NCBI RefSeq assembly: GCF_000710915.1
Contig: NZ_BAUA01000072.1
Span: 1 to 64,000 of the forward strand
Source of the DNA: Nocardia brasiliensis IFM 10847
GTDB lineage: Bacteria > Actinomycetota > Actinomycetes > Mycobacteriales > Mycobacteriaceae
DNA length: 64,000 nt
Direction: 5' to 3'
The translations under genes and the position numbers were made by a program. Of the stretch, positions 56,336 through 64,000 are shown piece after piece (position 1 is the stretch's first letter; each line of letters opens with the position of its first letter). The notes below the pieces were generated by a model. The model searched no databases. It saw only the letters and a list, made by a program, of their open reading frames with translations, and had not been told where the DNA came from.

Positions 56336-56668
56336 GGCCGACACTGCGGTGAGCGTGAGCTCCGGCTGCACCGTGACCGCCGGTGCGGTCATCAAGTCGG
56401 CAGCAGTAAGCGCCGGGCTGCGGCGTGCGAATGCGTTGCGCCGTAACAGAAATTGAACCACTCCCCGGAGTGCGCCGCCGGCCTTCGCCGGTCTGGCGAG
56501 TAAGTCGGCTTCGCTGACCACACCGAGTACTCGGCCGCGCGGGCCGAGCACCGGTACCGCACTGATGTCCTGTTCCGCCAGTATGCGCACGATCTGCTGG
56601 AACGATGTGGACGCCCGGACCGACACCACATCGCGCGTCATGACATCGCCTACCTTCTTGTGCTTCAT
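55955..56668 (-). CDS. CBS-pair and BON domain protein
   Basis: 237 residues. Two CBS motifs span about residues 1-60 and 88-150 (VGDVMTRDVVSVRA and AADLMTAPAVTVQPELT), and a BON domain follows (about 155-225: ALLHAMYLAPQDVSVEVVDG to TATVDGVVDVHNDI). CBS pairs bind adenine nucleotides; BON domains bind membranes or protein partners. It resembles dormancy-linked Hrp1-type proteins with an added BON part. A run-on ORF from the opposite strand overlaps its 3' half. Confidence 0.9.
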   Translation of the reverse strand: MKHKKVGDVMTRDVVSVRASTSFQQIVRILAEQDISAVPVLGPRGRVLGVVSEADLLARPAKAGGALRGVVQFLLRRNAFARRSPALTAADLMTAPAVTVQPELTLTAVSALLARRGLEHLPVVDADGRLVGMVSRKDLLSVYLRDDAELAAEIGTEVLLHAMYLAPQDVSVEVVDGIVTLRGRVERRSMLDVITALTATVDGVVDVHNDIVAEVDDTHLPPPPPENVGIFHLPTKH

Positions 56669-56905
56669 CTCTGCTCCCGCGCCCCAACGGCTTTCACTGA
56701 CCTAGTGTCGTGAGTGTGCGCCGGACACAACGGTTTTCGACAGGGCCGAACGCGAGCAGGCCACAGGTCATTGGTAGGCGAGGAAAATGGCACTCGACTC
56801 TGCCGTATATGCACGCCGTAACGGACAATGGCGAACGGCGCATCACCTGAGGACGGCAGGTCGCCTCGGTCCGAGGAGCGAGACGACCTGGTGTCTATGT
56901 CGAGG

Positions 56906-57310
56906 TCAACGCACCACGCAAGCGCTGCCGAGATTGATGCCGATTCCGACATTCACCCAAATTCCGCGGTCGCTGTCCGGAGACCATACGTCGATCCGAT
57001 GCCAGCCGGGTGCATGGGGCGTCCAACTGGTGGTAGCCCGGCCGGAACTGCCGAGATTGATCGAGATGGGAGCGAACGAGGCGGAGACGTTGTCGTCGAA
57101 CCATACGTTCGTCCACCTGCTCCCTTCCACGGTGACCGTGTAGGTGCAGCTGGTGCCGTACTGAGTTCCGCCCAGACCGACACTCATACCGGGCGAGACG
57201 GTGGCCTGCCAGATATCTGCGGAGGCGGATGGCGCGGCCACCGTGACGGTCGCTACCGAGATGCCCAACGCTCCCACAAACGAAAGTAACGACCTCCGCC
57301 AGCCAAACAT
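56906..57310 (-). CDS. secreted small protein of unknown function
   Basis: 134 residues from ATG 57310, with AGGA 10 bases upstream. A signal peptide is clear: MFGWRRSLL, a hydrophobic core, and ASA cleavage near residue 31. The mature part of about 100 residues is beta-rich, with Trp and Gly, and has two Cys (GTSCTYTV and SACVVR) that may form a disulphide. A 14-base perfect palindrome (57340-57353) lies just upstream. No family was recognised. Confidence 0.65.
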   Translation of the reverse strand: MFGWRRSLLSFVGALGISVATVTVAAPSASADIWQATVSPGMSVGLGGTQYGTSCTYTVTVEGSRWTNVWFDDNVSASFAPISINLGSSGRATTSWTPHAPGWHRIDVWSPDSDRGIWVNVGIGINLGSACVVR

Positions 57311-57339
57311 TTCGATCAACTCCTGCGAATGTGTGCGAA

Positions 57340-57353
57340 TTGTTGCGCAACAA
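57340..57353. promoter_or_regulatory. perfect palindrome before the secreted-protein gene
   Basis: TTGTTGCGCAACAA is self-complementary. It lies 30 bases upstream of the ATG at 57310, a typical operator position. Its half TTGTTGC equals the IclR-type half sites of the choline island, but without their 7-base spacer, so a different factor may bind. Otherwise the stretch 57354-57636 shows no gene. Confidence 0.45.
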
Positions 57354-57642
57354 CATCATTGGCGTGCATACACCAGTGTCCGCAGTCTGCTACTACATTT
57401 CGGCCGGTATTCGCACCTCGATGACCTTCGACCTCCCATCCAGGTCCCAAAGTCATGCGGTGCACACGGTACGGAGGTCGATCGACAGCTGATGCACCCA
57501 TGCCGGGTCCAACGACCCCGATACCGAGGGCTACCGGACCTTCCTGTCTCTACGTCTCAGGACGAGAGTGGTACCACGCGCCCGAATCGTCGGCAGCGGA
57601 ACGACTTACATACGTCGACACCATCTCGTGAAAGGTATGACC

Positions 57643-57990
57643 ATGAACTGTCCTGTTGTGCATTGGGAGATCGGCGGACCGGACGCAGCGGCGTTGCGCG
57701 AGTTCTACGCGAAGACCTTCGGCTGGACTATGTCCTCCGCGGGGCCGGATTACACGATCGTCGAAGCCGCCGAAGGCGGCCTCGGGGGCGGCATCATGCA
57801 GAATCAGCCGAACATGCCGCCGTATGTGACCGTGTACATCCGAGTGGCCGATCTGGACGCCAAACTGACTGAAATCGAAAAACTCGGGGGATCGGCACTG
57901 GTGCGGCCCACTGCAATCGACGACACCATGTCCTTCGCGTTGTTCACCGATCCCGGTGGCGCGGTTGTCGGTCTACTTCAGCAGAGCTGA
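57643..57990 (+). CDS. VOC/glyoxalase-family protein
   Basis: 115 residues from ATG 57643, with AAAGG 7 bases upstream; ATG 57637 is also possible. A single betaalphabetabetabeta half is visible, with VVHWEIGGPDAAALREFYAKTFGW at the start and FALFTDPGGAVVGLLQQ at the end. The first His and last residues fit VOC metal or ligand sites. Function is unknown. Frame-open sequence upstream to 57568 has no ribosome site. Confidence 0.85.
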   Translation: MNCPVVHWEIGGPDAAALREFYAKTFGWTMSSAGPDYTIVEAAEGGLGGGIMQNQPNMPPYVTVYIRVADLDAKLTEIEKLGGSALVRPTAIDDTMSFALFTDPGGAVVGLLQQS

Positions 57991-58031
57991 ATCGCCGGAA
58001 ATGCGGGGTTCGCCCGAGCGCTGGCGAGTGG

Positions 58032-58523
58032 TCAGGCCTGCGGCACTTTGATGACTTCACCAGGGTTGATCACGTTGGGATCAGTGATCACCGTCGGATT
58101 CGCGGCGACCAGACGATGGTAGAGGTTGCCGGATCGGTAGTAGTGCGATGCGATGCTCCACAGTGTTTCGCCCGCGACGATGGTGTGCTCGAGGTACACG
58201 CTGTATCCAGGAACGATTTTCGGTCCGAGCAGCACAGGAACAACGATCTTTCCGAGCTCGGCACCATCTTTGGGTGACACGTGGAACACTTCGACGAAGA
58301 GGCGTTCGAGCATGAAACCCGCGCCCGAAACGTCTGCGACGGTCTGGAATTGGCCGTGGCCACCGGTTCCGTCGCCGGCCATGAGGCAGCCGCTCACTTC
58401 GTCGTGCCCCTCGGTGATCCGATAGTTGAATTGTGCTTCGCAGGCCCCGCCCGCGGTGCCTGCGATCTGGATCTGCGTGCCGACCAGGTCATAAGGTCGG
58501 GGTTGCTGTACGGCGATGGACAT
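58032..58523 (-). CDS. Gmad2-like and LysM domain protein
   Basis: 163 residues from ATG 58523 (MSIAVQQPRPYDLVG). Residues 1-95 resemble the Gmad2 immunoglobulin-like domain of spore and stress proteins, and residues 110-162 form a LysM domain (HTIVAGETLWSIASHYY... with NPGEVIKV) that binds peptidoglycan. No signal peptide is seen, so export is unexplained. The upstream 17 codons of the open frame lack a ribosome site. Confidence 0.8.
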   Translation of the reverse strand: MSIAVQQPRPYDLVGTQIQIAGTAGGACEAQFNYRITEGHDEVSGCLMAGDGTGGHGQFQTVADVSGAGFMLERLFVEVFHVSPKDGAELGKIVVPVLLGPKIVPGYSVYLEHTIVAGETLWSIASHYYRSGNLYHRLVAANPTVITDPNVINPGEVIKVPQA

Positions 58524-58668
58524 TCGGTCTCCAATCGAACCAGATATCTCGTTCACCGCGAGCCGAACGGGCAACGGCTCAGCGAGCGGTGAGCGTCGAA
58601 TCCATTGTGTCCCTACTTGTTTCCAGATTAGACCGGCGACACCACGAGCGTGGCAGATGCTGCTGAGC

Positions 58669-61359
58669 TCATGGTTCGGAAACGCGGTGCAGAGCTACCG
58701 CCGTGACCTTGTACTCCGGACACCCGGTGATCTCGTCGGTCCACGCAGAGGTGAGGTCGTTCACCGGCGCCTGCGGAAAATGGAACGCGGTGAACACCTG
58801 GCCGGGCACGACCTCGTCGGTCAGACGGGCGGCGAGCACCACCGCACCGCGCCGACTGCGCACCTCGATCCGATCACCGTCCCCGACACCGAGCGCCGCG
58901 GCGTCACTCGGAGCGAGATCGAGGGTTTCCGTACTGAGCAGTTCGGCATTCGGGGTGCGCCGGGTCATTGACCCGGTGTTGTAGTGCATCAGCCTGCGGC
59001 CGGTGACGAGTACGAAGGGATAAGTGGTGTCCGGTTGTTCGCCCGGCGGGAGATAGGGGCGTGCGGCCAGCCGTGCCAGTCCGTCAGCGGTGGCGAATCG
59101 ATGCAGATACAACGTCCCCGAGCCCGGGTCTGCCGGAGTCCGGCATGGCCATTGCACCGATCCAGTGGAATCGAGGCGCCGATGCGAGACACCGGCGAAC
59201 AACGGTGCGAGACGCGCGCATTCGTTCAGGGCGTCAGCCGGCGTCGGGCAGCCGAGATCAGCGTCCATCGCTGCGGCCAACGCGTGCAGGATATCGAAAT
59301 CGCTGCGGGCGTCCCCAGGCGGAGCAACCGTGGCGCGCACTCGCTGGAACCGGCGCTCGAAATTGACGAAGGTGCCACCCTTCTCCAAGAAGGAGGTCGC
59401 GGGCAGCACCACATCCGCAAATTCCGCGGTTCGTGAACCGAAGATGTCTTGGCAGACGACGAACTCGCAGGCGCGCAATGCGTCCCGCACCGCGCCCGAA
59501 TCCGGATCGGAGGTCATGACGTCCTCGCCGATCACATAGAGAGCGCGCAACTCGCCGGCACGAGCGGCCTGGAACATCGCCGGGGTGCGCAGTCCGGCCC
59601 GTTCCGGCACCGCGGCGCCCCAAACATCCGAGAACTGTTGTCGCACAGCTGGGTCCGCAACCGGCTGGTAGCCCGGTAGCACATCCGGTAACGCGCCCAT
59701 GTCCGACGCGCCCTGCACGTTGTTCTGGCCCCGCAGCGGCAAGATACCGCAGCAACCGGGCGTACCGACGCTGCCGCGCAGCAATGCCAGGTTGGTCAAG
59801 GCACGCACCCCGTCTGTGCCGTGCGCGTGTTCGGTGACCCCGAGCCCATACAGGATGGCCGGTCGGTGCGCCTGGCCGAACAGCGTGGCCGCCTTCGCCA
59901 CCGATTCCGCGGGCACACCGGCTATGGCGGCGACACGATCGGGCGGGTAGTCGCACAGTAGCTCGATGAGTTCGGCGAGTCCCGTGGTACGGGAGTCGAG
60001 GAACGATCGGTCGAGATATCCGCCGTCGAGTAGTTGCCGAGCCAGGCCGTTGAACAGCGCGACATTCGACCCTGGTACACCGCGCAGGTGCACCTCGGCG
60101 AGCTCGGCGAGTGGAGTAATCCGCGGATCGACCACGATAAGCGACGCGCCCGCCGAGACCCGCTGCAGGATACGGGACCCGACAACCGGGTGCGCCTCGG
60201 TGGGGTTGGCCCCCGCGACCAGGATGCAGTCGGCGCGGTCCAGGTCGTCGAGCGAGTTGGTACCGCCCGCGTAACCGAGAGAAGCAGACAGGCCCGCCGC
60301 CGTCGGCGCATGACACAGGCGCGAACAATTGTCGATATTGTTGGTGCCCAATACAGTTCGAGCGAACTTCTGCGCGAGATAGTTTTCCTCGTTGGTCGCG
60401 CGGGCCGAACAGATCATGCCGATCGCCGCCGGACCATGGGTATCCCGGATACCGGCCAGCGCGGTCGCCGTGACTGCGAGTGCCTCCGCCCAGGAAGCGG
60501 GCCGCAGCGCCGAGTCACGGCCTGCGGCACGGACCAAAGGACGGGTAAGCCGGTCCCGCGACGTACCGAAGCCGTGCGCGAATCGTCCTTTTACGCAGGC
60601 GTGTCCGCGATTGACCGGCGCATCATGGGTCGGCGTGACCGAGACGATCCCACCGGAATCGGTCCGCACGTCCAACGAGCAGCCCACGCCGCAGTAGCCA
60701 CATGTGGTCTGCGTAATATCGATGAAAGTACGTCCCTCAGCGGCTTTTTCGCGCAGCGCGCCGGTCGGGCAGCTGTCGACGCAACTGCCGCACGACACGC
60801 ATGGCGACTCGATCCACGGCCCACCGTCGCCCGGGGCGACCGAAGTCCCGAAACCGCGACCGGACAGCTCCAACGCGAACGTGCCCTGCACTTCGGCACA
60901 CATGGCGACACACCGCCCGCAGGCGATGCACAGGTCTCGGTCGAAGGTGAAGTACGGATTCGAGTCGTCACGGCCGCGACCGTGACGACGTGCACCTTCG
61001 AAGGCCGAACCGGTGACGCCGAGCCGCTCGCACAGGCGCACCAACTCGCTCTGCTGCGCGGGCACAGCCAAAGCTCGGGGAGGCAGTTCGGATACGATCA
61101 GCTCGAGCGCACCGAGAGCCGACGCACCGGCCTCGGCGTCGTAAGGATCGATTCGCACGCCGTCCCGCAGCGGTGCCGTACAGGCCGCCACCACCGCGTC
61201 ACCGGCCCGGACCAAGCAGACCCGACAGGACCCGCGTGCGGTCAGCCGGTCATCGTGGCACAGCGTCGGCAGATCGACTCCGGCGGCACGCACCGCATCC
61301 AGCACTGTCGCCGATGCGGCGAGTTCGACCGGTTCGCCCGCCACGTAGACGCGAATCAT
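58669..61359 (-). CDS. fdhF: NAD-dependent formate dehydrogenase, alpha subunit
   Basis: 896 residues from ATG 61359. A plant-type [2Fe-2S] domain (Cys in LCHDDRLTARGSCRVC) begins it, then two ferredoxin [4Fe-4S] motifs (CIACGRCVAMC, CVSCGSCVDSC), then the molybdopterin domain with CGYCGVGCSL. The metal ligand is Cys in NCSRLCHAPT, where some relatives have selenocysteine. The C-terminal molydopterin dinucleotide-binding part is complete. It oxidises formate to CO2 and passes electrons to the NuoEF-like partner encoded just upstream. The genes overlap by 4 bases. Confidence 0.9.
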   Translation of the reverse strand: MIRVYVAGEPVELAASATVLDAVRAAGVDLPTLCHDDRLTARGSCRVCLVRAGDAVVAACTAPLRDGVRIDPYDAEAGASALGALELIVSELPPRALAVPAQQSELVRLCERLGVTGSAFEGARRHGRGRDDSNPYFTFDRDLCIACGRCVAMCAEVQGTFALELSGRGFGTSVAPGDGGPWIESPCVSCGSCVDSCPTGALREKAAEGRTFIDITQTTCGYCGVGCSLDVRTDSGGIVSVTPTHDAPVNRGHACVKGRFAHGFGTSRDRLTRPLVRAAGRDSALRPASWAEALAVTATALAGIRDTHGPAAIGMICSARATNEENYLAQKFARTVLGTNNIDNCSRLCHAPTAAGLSASLGYAGGTNSLDDLDRADCILVAGANPTEAHPVVGSRILQRVSAGASLIVVDPRITPLAELAEVHLRGVPGSNVALFNGLARQLLDGGYLDRSFLDSRTTGLAELIELLCDYPPDRVAAIAGVPAESVAKAATLFGQAHRPAILYGLGVTEHAHGTDGVRALTNLALLRGSVGTPGCCGILPLRGQNNVQGASDMGALPDVLPGYQPVADPAVRQQFSDVWGAAVPERAGLRTPAMFQAARAGELRALYVIGEDVMTSDPDSGAVRDALRACEFVVCQDIFGSRTAEFADVVLPATSFLEKGGTFVNFERRFQRVRATVAPPGDARSDFDILHALAAAMDADLGCPTPADALNECARLAPLFAGVSHRRLDSTGSVQWPCRTPADPGSGTLYLHRFATADGLARLAARPYLPPGEQPDTTYPFVLVTGRRLMHYNTGSMTRRTPNAELLSTETLDLAPSDAAALGVGDGDRIEVRSRRGAVVLAARLTDEVVPGQVFTAFHFPQAPVNDLTSAWTDEITGCPEYKVTAVALHRVSEP

Positions 61360-62969
61360 GGCCTCGCCTCTCCCAGTTCGTCGGAGTAGACCCGCACGAG
61401 ACTGTGCACGGCAGCGGCCACGCCGGTACCGAATGCGCACAAGCTGCCGGTGCGCATGATGTCGAGCAGCCGCGGCAGTTCCGGGCCGATCGGTGCAGCA
61501 CGCATGCTCATCTCCAGACCACGTCTGGTGCCGACCCGGCAAGGAGCACAGGCACCACAGCTCTCCGCGGCGGCGAATTGCCACAGTTGGCGCAGCAGGG
61601 CCCCGCCGCTGACCCTGTCGTCGATCGCGACTATGCCGCCATGTCCGAGGCTGATCCCGCGAGCAGCCAGGTCGGTGTCGGCGAGCCCGATGTCCAGGTC
61701 TCCGGACCCGAGGAAACCACCGAGCGGGCCACCGACCTGGACTGCGCGCAGTAGGCGCCCGGCCCGGGCTCCGCCGCCGAGTCGCTCGACGATCTCGCGC
61801 AAAGGTGTACCGAACTCCACTTCATACACCCCCGGCTCGGCGAAACCCGCGCTCAGGCTGACGAGTTTGGTGCCGGTCTCGCTGCTGCGCCCCAGCCGGG
61901 CGTAGGCAGCGCCACCATGGCGCACGATCCACGGGATGGCGGCGAGCGTCTCGACATTGTGCACAACCGTGGGACGTCCGGCGAATCCACAGTCGGTGGG
62001 GTACGGCGGACGGGCCTGGACCGAGCCGCGCAAGCCTGTCAGTGCCCGCAGCAAGCCGGTCTCCTCGCCAGCAGTGTAGGAACCTGCTCCCTCCGACACC
62101 GCGACGTCGAACGCTAAGCCGCTGCCGTGCACGTTGCTTCCAAGATGACCTGCGGCTCTTGCCTGTTCGACAGCACGTCGCATGGCGGCGAGCGCTGCTG
62201 GATACTCCGAGCGCACCAGAACAGTGCCCTGATCGGCTCCGACCGCATATCCACACAGCGCGAGACCTTCCAGCACCCGATGCGGATCGCATTCCAGCAG
62301 CAGCCGATCACAGAAGGACCCCGGGTCTCCCTCATCACCGTTGGCGATCACCTGGCGCGGTCTCGGACGGCATTGCGCCGCACGCCATTTCTCGGCGGCG
62401 GGAAATTCCGCGCCGCCCCGGCCGCGCAGACCTGAACCCGCGACCTCGCCCATGACGCGATCGCGCAATCCACTGGCCAGCATTTCCGGCCAGACCTGCC
62501 AGGCAGACTCGTCACCACACAACCCGGCGAGCACGACACTTCTCGGTGCGGCGCAGGCGTAGGGGATCGGCGGGCCCGGCTGCTGGTCCGGACCAGTACG
62601 CGGCAGGCCGTTGTCGAGCAGAGCCGGGGCCGCGAAACAGAATCCGAGACAATGGACCGATTGCACCGAAGTATCCGCATCCGTATCAGCTCGCGGGTCC
62701 ACACCTGCGCACGCGACGAAGCAGGCGGTCCCTCGGCATATTCGCACATGCCTCGACTTACGCTGTGCGAGGGCGAAATCCGCGTAGAACGAGGACGAAC
62801 CGGCGACCGCGGCGATGGGCAGGTGCGTTCGGGCCGCAACAGCCCGGATATCCTCGCGACCGATCACGCCATGATCGTCTAGCGCGGCCCGCAACCGATC
62901 GACGGCGCTCGCAGCGCCGGCGAACCGATTCGCACGCCCTGCGATGCGATCCCGGGGTCGACCATCCAT
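61356..62969 (-). CDS. formate dehydrogenase beta subunit, NuoE-NuoF fusion
   Basis: 537 residues from ATG 62969, with GAGG 5 bases upstream. The first 150 residues are NuoE-like, a thioredoxin-fold [2Fe-2S] domain with ICRGTACFVAC and HCLGFC. The rest is NuoF-like: FMN site GLRGRGGAEFPAA, NAD site NGDEGDPGSFCDR, and the [4Fe-4S] motif SCGACAPCRVGTRRGLE. It moves electrons from the formate dehydrogenase to NAD. Together the two genes give a two-subunit NAD-dependent formate dehydrogenase. Formate could come from the mycothiol formaldehyde route. Confidence 0.9.
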   Translation of the reverse strand: MDGRPRDRIAGRANRFAGAASAVDRLRAALDDHGVIGREDIRAVAARTHLPIAAVAGSSSFYADFALAQRKSRHVRICRGTACFVACAGVDPRADTDADTSVQSVHCLGFCFAAPALLDNGLPRTGPDQQPGPPIPYACAAPRSVVLAGLCGDESAWQVWPEMLASGLRDRVMGEVAGSGLRGRGGAEFPAAEKWRAAQCRPRPRQVIANGDEGDPGSFCDRLLLECDPHRVLEGLALCGYAVGADQGTVLVRSEYPAALAAMRRAVEQARAAGHLGSNVHGSGLAFDVAVSEGAGSYTAGEETGLLRALTGLRGSVQARPPYPTDCGFAGRPTVVHNVETLAAIPWIVRHGGAAYARLGRSSETGTKLVSLSAGFAEPGVYEVEFGTPLREIVERLGGGARAGRLLRAVQVGGPLGGFLGSGDLDIGLADTDLAARGISLGHGGIVAIDDRVSGGALLRQLWQFAAAESCGACAPCRVGTRRGLEMSMRAAPIGPELPRLLDIMRTGSLCAFGTGVAAAVHSLVRVYSDELGEARP

Positions 62970-62991
62970 CGCTGCCTCACTTCCCGTCGCG

Positions 62992-64000
62992 TTACAGAGC
63001 CGTAAGTGCTGCCAGCAGTTCGGGTATCGCAACGAAAGCGAACCTGATGACCGAGTCGCTGCAACCGTAGGGCAGGACGAGAGTGTCCCCGTGTCGCATT
63101 GCCCCGCAGGAATACACCACGTTGGGCACGTACCCGTTGCGCTCGCCTTCGATCGGCGCCAGCAGAGGTTTGCGCAGCACGCCGAGCACGCGTGTGGGAT
63201 CGTCGAGGTCGAGCAGGATTGCCCCTATGCTGTACGTACGCATCGGCCCGACGCCATGCGTCAGAACCAGCCAGCCGCTGGTTGTTTCGACAGGCGAACC
63301 ACAGTTGCCGAGTTGGATCAGCTCCCACGGCTGAACGGGCCGATCGATGGTCTTCGGATCACTCCAGGTACGCAAGTCCGGTGAACTCACCACGCTGATG
63401 TTCTCCCGATCCCACCTGGACAGCAGCAGACACCGGCCGCCGACCCGGCGTGGAAACAACGCCGTGCCCTTGTCGACAGCTGCTGGACCGCTGAGCCTGG
63501 TGCTCGTGAAGGTGACGAAATCACTGGTATGCAGCAACCGTCCCGCCACCTGGACACCGTCGTACGCGGTATACGTAGCGTAATACGTTGCTGATCCATC
63601 ACTTTCGATGAATCGGGTGAACCGCGCGTCTTCGATGCCATGGGCCTCGTCGGGACTCGCCGGAAAAAGAACCCGCTCGGACAGCGGCAGATCGTCGGGA
63701 AAGGTCACCGTGTAGTTGTCGGCCACCGACGCGCTGATCCGGCCGACATCGAGGAAGCGGGAAGGCGTCGCCACCGTGATCGAATCGTCCTGTGCGACCA
63801 CACCGGTCCGGAATCCGATGCTGGAGATGTGTCCCTCGCCGACCGCACGCACACTCATGATGAACCGCAATTCCCCTGCGTCGAGGCCGGTTTGGTCCGG
63901 GTGCACGACCATCGACGGATTGAACAGCGCTGCGGCTTCGACCGCGTACTCCTGGGTGAAGTACGCGCCGATGAGCAGACGACGTTCCAGGGTCAGCTCT
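62992..64000 (-). CDS. GH130-type glycoside phosphorylase, 5' end outside the window
   Basis: At least 336 residues, open to the right edge with no start; an internal Met at 63912 is not the start. The sequence beyond it (FNPSMVVHPDQTGL) continues the GH130 pattern of beta-mannoside phosphorylases: SVRAVGEGHISSIGFR, DEAHGIEDARF and YVPNVVYSCGAM. Such enzymes phosphorolyse beta-mannosyl links. The stop lies 22 bases before the formate dehydrogenase beta start, so the three genes are probably one transcript. The link between sugar phosphorolysis and formate oxidation is unexplained. Confidence 0.85.
   Translation of the reverse strand, partial: ELTLERRLLIGAYFTQEYAVEAAALFNPSMVVHPDQTGLDAGELRFIMSVRAVGEGHISSIGFRTGVVAQDDSITVATPSRFLDVGRISASVADNYTVTFPDDLPLSERVLFPASPDEAHGIEDARFTRFIESDGSATYYATYTAYDGVQVAGRLLHTSDFVTFTSTRLSGPAAVDKGTALFPRRVGGRCLLLSRWDRENISVVSSPDLRTWSDPKTIDRPVQPWELIQLGNCGSPVETTSGWLVLTHGVGPMRTYSIGAILLDLDDPTRVLGVLRKPLLAPIEGERNGYVPNVVYSCGAMRHGDTLVLPYGCSDSVIRFAFVAIPELLAALTAL

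Noticed and set aside
1..64000. CRISPR arrays, tRNA or rRNA genes, insertion sequences, prophage
   Set aside because: I looked for repeated spacers, cloverleaf ends, transposase motifs and integrases and found none.

Overview
The window is high-GC DNA from an actinomycete of the mycolic-acid group, most likely Nocardia or a close relative. The clues are a mycolyltransferase-type secreted esterase, a mycothiol-dependent formaldehyde dehydrogenase, a WS/DGAT acyltransferase beside many universal stress proteins, and strongly GC-biased codon use throughout. No rRNA, tRNA, CRISPR array, insertion sequence or phage gene was seen.

Layout. 0.3-7.5 kb: a probable ADP-ribosyltransferase toxin with a small downstream partner, an M14 carboxypeptidase, a three-gene unit (secreted protein, CoaD-like protein, MazG-like protein), a membrane protein, an alpha/beta hydrolase and a SnoaL-like protein. 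7.5-12.3 kb: ATP-grasp protein, thioesterase, secreted esterase, then an NsrR-like regulator and flavohaemoprotein pair for nitric oxide. 12.3-30.1 kb: a catabolic island that appears to carry choline to pyruvate. It holds an APC permease, GMC choline dehydrogenase, betaine aldehyde dehydrogenase, Rieske glycine-betaine demethylase, dimethylglycine dehydrogenase, sarcosine oxidase, and glyA-sdaA under a tandem glycine riboswitch. A Rieske ferredoxin and its reductase are encoded divergently, and S-(hydroxymethyl)mycothiol dehydrogenase removes the formaldehyde made by each demethylation. An IclR regulator sits inside the cluster, and a palindrome TGTTGC-N7-GCAACA recurs at its control points.

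30.2-33.6 kb: a membrane protein, a 33-codon gene with its own ribosome site and terminator, a divergent SDR/TetR pair with a clear operator, a peptide deformylase translationally coupled to the TetR gene, and a 48-codon gene.

33.6-58 kb: an island resembling the DosR (dormancy/hypoxia) regulon of mycobacteria. It contains a CtpF-type P-ATPase, five tandem-domain universal stress proteins, a GerW-like protein, a SulP permease, a flavodoxin, a zinc alcohol dehydrogenase, a DUF2267 protein, a HAD-GH65 sugar phosphorylase fusion broken by two frameshifts, an SDR, an ABC exporter, a WS/DGAT, paired membrane proteins and a CBS-BON protein. Several intergenic sites resemble the DosR box (GGGACTTTCGGCCC-like).

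58-64 kb: a LysM protein, an NAD-dependent formate dehydrogenase of two fused subunits, and a GH130 glycoside phosphorylase running off the right edge. Three apparent frame breaks between 42.5 and 49.5 kb all have the same sign and can be explained by one surplus base, so sequence error must be considered.
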